Shown one piece after another: positions 57,818-64,000 of a stretch of DNA of 64,000 nt. Position 1 is the first letter of the stretch, and the number at the start of each line of letters is the position of its first letter. Origin of the DNA: RGIG9041 sp045541455 (lineage in GTDB: Bacteria > Bacillota > Clostridia > Oscillospirales > QAKW01); NCBI GenBank assembly GCA_045541455.1, contig JAZQJA010000019.1, forward strand, positions 1 through 64,000, written 5' to 3'. The translations under genes and the position numbers were made by a program. The notes under the pieces were generated by a model that was given only the letters and a program-made list of their open reading frames with translations, searched no databases and was not told where the DNA came from.

Positions 57818-58426
57818 TTAATTATTTTTTTCTTTTTGGCGCTTAATAACTTTCATACGAATAAATTCTTCGCGCTCTTTTTCTTCCAAAAATTCGGTTA
57901 TATACGCAATATCTTTTTTGTAACCGGGTATTACAATGTTTTTAAGCGCGTTTGCACGTTTTTGGGTTTTACTTATGGCAACCGCCAGCCTATAAATTGA
58001 ACTTTCAAGTTCTGCAAGCTCGGCACACAGTTCTTTAACCTTTCTAAAACTTGCATACGCCTTGTCCATAGCACAACTGCCAAGTTCCATACCGTAATAT
58101 GGTTTTGGTGCTTTAGGGTGATATTTAACAGTAGGTATCTCAACACCCATAACACTTTTTTCAAGAATTGTTATGCAGTCATCTATCGGTACGGCTTTTG
58201 CAATGCTAGACACATCTGCACCCGAAACATTAGCCTTGATGAGCGCATCATACGCTTCGGAAAAGGTGGAGTTAATGCGTGTCTGAATGTTTTTTGCACG
58301 ATCAATAAGCCCCATCATTTCGCGTATAAGTATATTCCGTTTTCTGTCCATAAGGTCAAAGCCCACCGTCGCCAACGACAGCGAGTTTTTAACACGTAAT
58401 AGGTTGCCCTTTGTTGGAAATACCAT
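57818..58426 (-). CDS. atpD: A/V-type ATP synthase subunit D
   Basis: 202-residue central-stalk subunit (NtpD). Begins PTKGNLLRVKNSLSLATVGF, runs as a long antiparallel coiled coil (LLRVKNSL..., RKVKELCAELAELESSIYRL, AISKTQKRANALKNIVIPGY) and ends in a Lys-rich tail. Last gene of the minus-strand ATPase operon; 7 nt after subunit B. Confidence 0.95.
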   Translation of the reverse strand: MVFPTKGNLLRVKNSLSLATVGFDLMDRKRNILIREMMGLIDRAKNIQTRINSTFSEAYDALIKANVSGADVSSIAKAVPIDDCITILEKSVMGVEIPTVKYHPKAPKPYYGMELGSCAMDKAYASFRKVKELCAELAELESSIYRLAVAISKTQKRANALKNIVIPGYKKDIAYITEFLEEKEREEFIRMKVIKRQKEKNN

Positions 58427-58433
58427 TTTAATC

Positions 58434-59804
58434 TCACTTTAAATATTTTTCTATAAATTCTTTTTTTACTCTTGTAAGTTCGGTACGCGGCAGTAATTTT
58501 AACAGTTCCCAACCCAAATCAAGCGTTTCTTCAATAGTTCTGCCCCTGCCTGACGGCTGGTTTATAAACTGTTTTTCAAACTCACGACCGAACATAATGT
58601 ATGCTTTGTCGGTTTCAGATAATTCCTCTTCACCGATAACTGATGCAAGTGCGCGTGCGTCGGTAACTTTTGCGTATGCCGCAAACAGCTGGTCGGAAAG
58701 ACTTGCATGGTCTTCACGGGTATATCCTTCGCCTATTCCGTCTTTCATAAGTCTTGAAAGTGACGGAAGTACCGAAACAGGTGGATAAACCCCACTTTGC
58801 GACAGCGTTCTGTCAAGAACAATTTGCCCTTCGGTGATGTAGCCTGTAAGGTCGGGGATTGGGTGGGTGATGTCGTCGTTTGGCATTGTAAGAATCGGGA
58901 TAAGCGTTACCGAACCTTTGTTGCCCTTTAACATTCCCGCTCTTTCATAAAGAGATGCAAAGTCAGAGTACAGATAGCCGGGGAAACCTTTTCTTGCAGG
59001 AATCTCTCCTTTTGAAGCAGAAAGTTCGCGAAGTGCCTCGGCATAGGCTGTAATATCAGTCATAATTACAAGCACTTGCTTGCCTTTTTCAAAAGCAAGA
59101 TATTCTGCCGCGGTAAGTGCACAGCGGGGCGTTACAATTCTTTCAATAATCGGGTCGTTTGCAAGGTTTAAAAACATTACAACATTAGAGCCTGCACCGC
59201 TTTTTTTAAATTCGCGTTTAAAAAAGTCAGCAACATCGTTTTTTACGCCCATCGCGGCAAACACGATTGCAAAATCGTCTTGCGAGCCGTCTTTTAAACC
59301 TGCACTTGTTGCAATTTGCACCGCAAGTCTGTCATGCGGTATACCCGAGCCGCTGAATATCGGCAGTTTTTGACCGCGTATAAGCGTCATTAACATATCA
59401 ATTGAAGAAACACCCGTGCAAATAAAGTCACGTGGGTACTCGCGCTGGACAGGGTTAATTGCCGCACCGTTTATGTCAGCACTCTTTTCACAAAAAATCG
59501 GTCCTAAATCGTCGGCGGGCTTGCCTGCACCGTTAAAAACGCGTCCCAACATTTCTTCTGACAGTTCAAGATGCATCGGTTTGCCGGTAAACGAGGTTTT
59601 GTTGTTTGTCAGCGACATATCATTTGTTCCTTCAAACATCTGAAGTACCGCGCGATCACCGTCAATGCGTATAACTCTGCCTGTGCGGATTTCACCGCTA
59701 TCAAGCACCACTTCTGCCATTTCGTCAAAGGTGACATCTTTAACACCGTCGACTACAATGAGAGGTCCGTTTATTTCTTTAATTCCAAGATATTGTATTC
59801 TCAT
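58434..59804 (-). CDS. atpB: A/V-type ATP synthase subunit B
   Basis: 456-residue non-catalytic beta-like subunit (NtpB). It lacks a Walker A GKT; the corresponding segment is FSGSGIPHDRLAVQIA. Other blocks: VRRD-type region MEVVLDSGE-like AEVVLDSGEIRTGRVI, FINQPSGRGRTIEETLD, GYLYSDFASLYERAG, and the C-terminal LGWELLKLLPRTELTRVK. 5 nt after subunit A. Confidence 0.96.
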   Translation of the reverse strand: MRIQYLGIKEINGPLIVVDGVKDVTFDEMAEVVLDSGEIRTGRVIRIDGDRAVLQMFEGTNDMSLTNNKTSFTGKPMHLELSEEMLGRVFNGAGKPADDLGPIFCEKSADINGAAINPVQREYPRDFICTGVSSIDMLMTLIRGQKLPIFSGSGIPHDRLAVQIATSAGLKDGSQDDFAIVFAAMGVKNDVADFFKREFKKSGAGSNVVMFLNLANDPIIERIVTPRCALTAAEYLAFEKGKQVLVIMTDITAYAEALRELSASKGEIPARKGFPGYLYSDFASLYERAGMLKGNKGSVTLIPILTMPNDDITHPIPDLTGYITEGQIVLDRTLSQSGVYPPVSVLPSLSRLMKDGIGEGYTREDHASLSDQLFAAYAKVTDARALASVIGEEELSETDKAYIMFGREFEKQFINQPSGRGRTIEETLDLGWELLKLLPRTELTRVKKEFIEKYLK

Positions 59805-59809
59805 ATACT

Positions 59810-61567
59810 TTACCTATAGCTTTCCTCAAGTTCTGAAAGTTTTTTGCAAAGTTTGTCTGTTATTACTTCAAATTTTGAAAGTTCGTCGTTTCTTATTTCA
59901 AACTTAATGCGTGATGCCTCGTCAAAAGTACCCGTTTTTGTAATTTGTGACAGCGGAATACCTTGTTTTATAAGGGTAAGCGACTTGTCGTAAAGGGTAA
60001 GTAACATTTTCATCATTGCATATTGTTTTTCAAGCGGTGCGTATGTATCTATGTCGTTCATCGCATTTTGCTGTAAAAAGCCTTGGCGCAACAGTTTAGC
60101 GGTGACAATAATAAGTTTTTGGTCTTCAGGTAATACATCTTCACCGATAAGTTTTACTATCTCCATAAGTCTGCTTTCTTCAAGCAGTATACCGATAACT
60201 CTGCCCCTTGCATTTTCAAAGTCTTCACACACATTTTGTCCGTACCAACCGCGTAGTTCTTCAAAATACTCTGTGTAACTAGTAACCCAGTTGATAGCAG
60301 GGTAGTGTCGAGAATATGCAAGGTCGCGGTCAAGCGCCCAAAAGCAACGTATAAAACGCTTGGTGTTTTGTGTTACCGGCTCTGAAAAGTCACCGCCCTG
60401 CGGTGATACAGCACCGATTATGGTAACACTGCCAGATTTGCCATTAAGTGTTTTTACAAACCCTGCACGTTCATAAAATTTTGAAAGTCGTGACGGAAGA
60501 TATGAGGGAAAACCTTCCTCTGCCGGCATTTCTTCAAGTCTGCCCGAAATTTCACGCAGTGCTTCTGCCCAGCGTGATGTCGAGTCGGCCATTATCGCAA
60601 CATGGTAACCCATATCACGATAGTACTCAGCAAGCGTAACACCAGTATAAATTGATGCTTCACGTGCTGCAACCGGCATATTTGATGTGTTGGCAATCAT
60701 AACGGTGCGTTCGATAAGTTTGCGGTTTGTTTTAGGGTCTACAAGTTCTGAAAACTCTTCAAGAACCTGAGTCATTTCGTTACCGCGCTCTCCGCAACCG
60801 ATGTAAACAATAATGTCAGCATCACTCCATTTTGCAATTTGGTGCTGAACCATTGTTTTACCGGTACCAAAACTGCCGGGAACTGCCGCTGCACCGCCCT
60901 TTGCAATAGGGAACAGCGTGTCAATAACACGCTGCCCTGTAACCAGCGGTTCGACAGACGAAAGGCGCTCACCCACAGGTCGCGCTTGCTTTATCGGCCA
61001 GCGTTGCGCAAGGGCTATATCGTGTATTTTACCGTGTTTGTCTTTTACACGGATAATAGGCTCTAATATGTTATATTCCCCACTGTCTTTGGCAAACACG
61101 ACTTCACCCGAAATGTCGGGCGGTACCATAGATTTGTGTATAATTCCTTCATTTTCGGGGGTTGTGGCAAACACTTGACCGCCTGAAACGGTGTCTCCTG
61201 TAGACACTAAAACAGTTACTTGCCATTTTCTCTGTGTGTCAAGGTTGTCGCAAACAACACCGCGTTGTAAAAATGCACCGGATTGTTTAGAAAGAGCATT
61301 AAGCGGACGCTCAATACCATCAAATATGTTGGAAATTATGCCCGGACCCAGCAACGCGCAAAGCGGTCCGCCACTGGCTTCAACCGGTTCTCCTGCAGCA
61401 ATACCTGCAGTGTCTTCATAAACCTGAATTGTGGTACTGTCGGCAGACACCGAAATAACCTCACCTATAAGGCGTGGTTTGCCGACGTAAACCATTTCCA
61501 TCATACTAAAGGTGTCGGAGTTTTTTACGGTCACAACAGGACCGTTTATACTATAAATGACATCCAT
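59810..61567 (-). CDS. atpA: A/V-type ATP synthase catalytic subunit A
   Basis: 585-residue catalytic subunit (NtpA). Walker A PGSFGTGKTMVQHQIAKW; arginine-rich MADSTSRWAEALREISGR; the A-type non-homologous region around residues 110-190 (STGDTVSGGQVFATTPENEG); EEGFPSYLPSRLSKFYERAG. Full length. Hydrolyses or makes ATP coupled to ion flow through subunits I and K. Confidence 0.98.
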   Translation of the reverse strand: MDVIYSINGPVVTVKNSDTFSMMEMVYVGKPRLIGEVISVSADSTTIQVYEDTAGIAAGEPVEASGGPLCALLGPGIISNIFDGIERPLNALSKQSGAFLQRGVVCDNLDTQRKWQVTVLVSTGDTVSGGQVFATTPENEGIIHKSMVPPDISGEVVFAKDSGEYNILEPIIRVKDKHGKIHDIALAQRWPIKQARPVGERLSSVEPLVTGQRVIDTLFPIAKGGAAAVPGSFGTGKTMVQHQIAKWSDADIIVYIGCGERGNEMTQVLEEFSELVDPKTNRKLIERTVMIANTSNMPVAAREASIYTGVTLAEYYRDMGYHVAIMADSTSRWAEALREISGRLEEMPAEEGFPSYLPSRLSKFYERAGFVKTLNGKSGSVTIIGAVSPQGGDFSEPVTQNTKRFIRCFWALDRDLAYSRHYPAINWVTSYTEYFEELRGWYGQNVCEDFENARGRVIGILLEESRLMEIVKLIGEDVLPEDQKLIIVTAKLLRQGFLQQNAMNDIDTYAPLEKQYAMMKMLLTLYDKSLTLIKQGIPLSQITKTGTFDEASRIKFEIRNDELSKFEVITDKLCKKLSELEESYR

Positions 61568-61570
61568 CGT

Positions 61571-62182
61571 TTATTCTCCTGTAACCGATAACTTTGAAAT
61601 TGCAAGAAACTGAGCTTTTTCATTTTCAAAGCTATAATCGAGAGTCAAATCGTAAATTACGGCGCGCTTGTTGTCTTTAATAATCAAACCGCCGATTTTT
61701 ATATCTTCGCTGATAACAATATCGGCATTTTTAAAATGTGACTTTGCACATTCGCTATCAGCATTGTTTGCCGAAGTAAACACTGTTATCGAGTCGGAAA
61801 ACTGTGATTTGTCAAGGGCGCAAACGCGCTTGTTAATAAATTGGCTGTAATTGTCGCTTTTTGCAAAATCGCACAGCCTTAAAAATAACTTTTCAAACAC
61901 AGCAGATTGAATTTCAGTACGTTTTTTTATAAGTTCAATACGAGTGGTTGCTGCCGCGTCTGTAAGTTGATGGCTAAAACTGTCAGTAATAAGTGCTTTT
62001 TGTTCAAGTTCATACTGTGCAGCACTTTTTTCTGCTTCGTATTTAGCTGTTGAAAGTACCTGCTTTTCGCGCGCCCTTGCATCTTCTACAATACGTTTTG
62101 CCTGAGCCTTGGCGTCTTTTAAAACGGCACTTTCAAGGTTTTGAACCATTTTATATGATTTGTTAAAATCGTTTTGAAGCAT
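61571..62182 (-). CDS. atpE: A/V-type ATP synthase peripheral-stalk subunit E
   Basis: 203-residue subunit E (NtpE). N-terminal long helix rich in Ala/Lys/Glu (DAKAQAKRIVEDARAREKQV, KYEAEKSAAQYELEQKALI) that forms the stalk, then a globular domain ending with GGLIIKDNKRAVIYDLTLDY. Divergent but diagnostic in position between F and A. Confidence 0.85.
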   Translation of the reverse strand: MLQNDFNKSYKMVQNLESAVLKDAKAQAKRIVEDARAREKQVLSTAKYEAEKSAAQYELEQKALITDSFSHQLTDAAATTRIELIKKRTEIQSAVFEKLFLRLCDFAKSDNYSQFINKRVCALDKSQFSDSITVFTSANNADSECAKSHFKNADIVISEDIKIGGLIIKDNKRAVIYDLTLDYSFENEKAQFLAISKLSVTGE

Positions 62183-62195
62183 TTTTATAAACCTT

Positions 62196-62504
62196 CTATA
62201 TCTTAATGCCTACTGCCGAACGAATATATTCGGCAATAGCGTTTTCGTCACGGCCGTTACCATGTCTGTCGGGTATCTCCAATAAAAGCGGCCGTGATTT
62301 ATTTTTCTTAATATCATCTGTTTTTTCTTGGCATAGTTTACACAGAGAACCGCTGATTAAAACAATTCCTATGTCACTGTTACAAAGCGTATCGTCAAGC
62401 GCTTTGTCCGCTTCGGATTTTGTATGGACAACAACACCGTCAACCCCGGCCATTCTAAGTCCTGTCAGCGTGTCATTGTTGTCCGAAATAACATACATTT
62501 TCAT
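62196..62504 (-). CDS. atpF: A/V-type ATP synthase subunit F
   Basis: 102 aa from ATG 62504; the longer frame upstream lies inside subunit K and is a shadow. MYVISDNNDTLTGLRMAGVD, SDIGIVLISGSLC and RPLLLEIPDRHGN match NtpF (the small rotor subunit with a Rossmann-like fold). The start has only a weak RBS, suggesting coupling to K, which ends 5 nt earlier. Confidence 0.9.
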   Translation of the reverse strand: MKMYVISDNNDTLTGLRMAGVDGVVVHTKSEADKALDDTLCNSDIGIVLISGSLCKLCQEKTDDIKKNKSRPLLLEIPDRHGNGRDENAIAEYIRSAVGIKI

Positions 62505-62508
62505 ATTC

Positions 62509-62937
62509 TTATAATACGAACAGAATAAGGAATGAAACAAGCAAACCATAAATAGCAATACCTTCGCCAAGCGCAACGAAGATAAGAGATTTACCGAAAG
62601 TAGACGAATCTTCAGCCATAGCACCGATAGCAGCGCTTGCTGCAGGGCCTACGGCAAGACCGCCGCCTATACCAGCCATACCTACCGATGCAGCAGCGGC
62701 AATAGCCTTTATTGCAGTGTCGGTAATGCCCGAGGCAACAGTGGTTGCAGTTTCAGGTGCAGCAAGTGCAATTGCAGGCATAAAAAAGCTTGCAAGCATT
62801 ACAACGCCGAATGCTGATAAATTATACATCATTCTTCTTTTTGCACGTTTGCCCGAAAGTTTGCCTGAAAGAACGGGGAGAATGGGTAATAAAACAAGTA
62901 AAAATAAAACAGTAACAGTAATAAAAGCGTATAACAT
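62509..62937 (-). CDS. atpK: A/V-type ATP synthase membrane rotor subunit K
   Basis: 142-residue proteolipid. Four hydrophobic segments: YAFITVTVLFLLVLLPILPV; NLSAFGVVMLASFFMPAIAL; AAAASVGMAGIGGGLAVGPA; and IFVALGEGIAIYGLLVSFLI carrying the ion-binding Glu. Only the second hairpin shows the canonical Gly-rich/Glu signature; the first hairpin is not an obvious copy of it, unlike the tandem-duplicated NtpK of Enterococcus. Ion specificity (H+ or Na+) cannot be decided from the sequence. Confidence 0.92.
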   Translation of the reverse strand: MLYAFITVTVLFLLVLLPILPVLSGKLSGKRAKRRMMYNLSAFGVVMLASFFMPAIALAAPETATTVASGITDTAIKAIAAAASVGMAGIGGGLAVGPAASAAIGAMAEDSSTFGKSLIFVALGEGIAIYGLLVSFLILFVL

Positions 62938-62949
62938 TTTTAAAACTCC

Positions 62950-64000
62950 TTAATTAAATGGTTTAAACGGCTTACCGCCGCCTGAATAAAATCTTGAGAA
63001 AAATTCGTAAAACTGCAGCCTTAAGCACTGTATTCCTACAATTAGTCCCTCAAGACAGATTACAAATATATTACCGAAAATTAAAACGGCTATTTCACCG
63101 CCACCGCCAAGCATTTTAGCCATGGCTGTTATTACAAGCATCATACCTGCATGGCTTATCGCAAATGCACCGATACGCACATAGGATATAACGTTTGATA
63201 AAAATGACAGCATAACCTCAAACAGTTCAAAAAAGTTTTCAACTGCATATTCGCCCCATTTTAACTTAAATGCGTTTTTATCGCCTTTTAATAGGTTTGA
63301 AAGAGGTCCGCCGAGAAAAATAAGAATAAGTGGCAGCACGATAACTGTAAGAATATATGGTGTGGTGAGCAATTTAATATCGGTGAGGAACGTTAAAAGC
63401 GCACCGATTATAAGTCCGTAAAAGAAAACGAAACCGCAAATACCATTGGGCGAGAATAAAAACTTTTTGATGTCGCGTTGGCGGATGCCGTTTATAATAT
63501 TAAGCATCATTGCAACACCTATCAGCATAATGCCAAAGCCTGCGGCAAAGAGCAATATAAACAGCGTGTTGTTGCCGTGTAATACCGAAAAGCCGTGAAT
63601 AATCTCTTCGTTTCCAAATATACTTCCGTAGAAAAAGCCGAATATCGTGCTGGACAGACCGATTACCGAGATAATGCTGCCAAGCCGCATATTTTTAAGT
63701 TTCCACGCGAGAAGACCACCGATAAAAAGGACAAGTCCTTGACCTACATCACCAAACATTATTCCGAAAAATATTGTGTATGTAAGAGCAACAAGCGGGG
63801 TTGGGTCCATTTCGTTGTAACTGGGTAAACCGTACATTTCGGTAAACATCTCGAAAAATTTGATTCCCCACGGGTTTTTAATTCGTGTCGGCGGGGTTAC
63901 ATGTTTTACCTCATTCGGTTCCTCAATGATAAGGTTTATATCATAGTCGTCAGAAATATATTTTTTGAATTTAGGCAGCGCTTTTTCGGGAACCCAGCCT
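62950..64000 (-). CDS. atpI: A/V-type ATP synthase subunit I, partial (5' end beyond window)
   Basis: C-terminal 350 codons of the large membrane subunit (NtpI, a-subunit). The reading frame stays open to the window edge (…VPEKALPKFKKY, KNPWGIKFFEMFTEMYGLPS), so an internal ATG at 63849 is not the start. Membrane domain with FFGIMFGDVGQGLVLFIGGL, LMLGVAMMLN-like IMLIGVAMMLNIINGIRQ, and LSFLSNVISYVRIGAFAISH with the conserved Arg of the ion half-channels. First visible gene of the operon I-K-F-E-A-B-D. Confidence 0.95.
   Translation of the reverse strand, partial: GWVPEKALPKFKKYISDDYDINLIIEEPNEVKHVTPPTRIKNPWGIKFFEMFTEMYGLPSYNEMDPTPLVALTYTIFFGIMFGDVGQGLVLFIGGLLAWKLKNMRLGSIISVIGLSSTIFGFFYGSIFGNEEIIHGFSVLHGNNTLFILLFAAGFGIMLIGVAMMLNIINGIRQRDIKKFLFSPNGICGFVFFYGLIIGALLTFLTDIKLLTTPYILTVIVLPLILIFLGGPLSNLLKGDKNAFKLKWGEYAVENFFELFEVMLSFLSNVISYVRIGAFAISHAGMMLVITAMAKMLGGGGEIAVLIFGNIFVICLEGLIVGIQCLRLQFYEFFSRFYSGGGKPFKPFN

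Noticed and set aside
62505..62624. Longer 142-codon version of subunit F
   Set aside because: The extra 40 codons lie inside subunit K in another frame; similarity to NtpF starts at 62504.

Overview
The window looks like a chromosomal segment of a low-GC, endospore-forming Clostridia, most likely an Oscillospirales (Ruminococcaceae-like) bacterium. This rests on dipicolinate synthase genes (dpaA/dpaB), a Gram-positive dgt-dnaG-rpoD operon, SpoIIIJ/Jag-type yidC-jag genes, lipoproteins with Gram-positive lipoboxes, an S-layer-homology protein, GTP-dependent PEP carboxykinase, an A/V-type ATP synthase and a HisZ-dependent short HisG. The assignment is inferred from gene content only.

Layout: 0.1-5.1 kb holds a small XRE regulator and two envelope operons on the minus strand (VTC-domain protein, DUF4956, Cthe_2159-like lipoprotein; ECF sigma with a membrane partner). 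5.2-9.1 kb is dgt-dnaG-rpoD. tRNA-Lys at 9.26 kb carries a duplicated 3' end. 9.6-15.3 kb holds ridA-ilvA, a lipoprotein, pck and rsmA. 15.5-19.8 kb is DUF1385-prmC-SLH/phosphodiester glycosidase. 19.9-22.3 kb has a phage-like control module (zinc ribbon/sigma-like protein divergent from XRE-ImmA), NUDIX and rlmH. 22.6-26.4 kb has two tandem solute-binding lipoproteins, the first broken by one stop codon. 26.4-33.8 kb is an accessory region: a secreted metallopeptidase, three related lipoproteins, dpaA/dpaB, a duplicated dpaB 3' end and a MITE-like hairpin array. 33.8-36.9 kb has an N-acetylhexosamine-kinase-like gene with a nucleotidyltransferase, DUF4364 and a thioredoxin-fold protein. 37.0-45.5 kb is a complete histidine operon with a TrpR-like regulator. 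45.5-52.3 kb has a radical SAM gene, glyS and rpmH-rnpA-yidD-yidC-jag-mnmE. 52.3-56.2 kb has membrane/secreted proteins and a PutP-type symporter. 56.4-57.8 kb is a second metallopeptidase-lipoprotein pair. 57.8-64 kb is the A/V-type ATPase operon, running off the window inside subunit I.

The most unusual content is a recurring pairing: secreted metzincin-like zinc peptidases (27.5 and 56.4 kb) each followed by lipoproteins sharing a pattern (a strand ending in E-V-I-x-x-x-x-G-D, then a G-E-x-x-Y/F-I/L-L strand). A similar orphan lipoprotein sits at 11.3 kb. The pattern resembles the NTR/OB fold of metalloproteinase inhibitors, so a bacterial protease-tethered-inhibitor (or immunity) system is a testable idea. 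The first cassette is flanked by a 113-bp duplication of the dpaB end, has AT-rich codon usage, and has a leader with a 4-codon ORF and an intrinsic terminator. These features suggest acquisition or rearrangement and regulated expression.

Most other genes are ordinary housekeeping genes in tight, often ATGA-overlapping operons separated by clear hairpin terminators. Several start codons were reassigned here from Shine-Dalgarno positions, and rpmH (44 codons) was read directly from the sequence.
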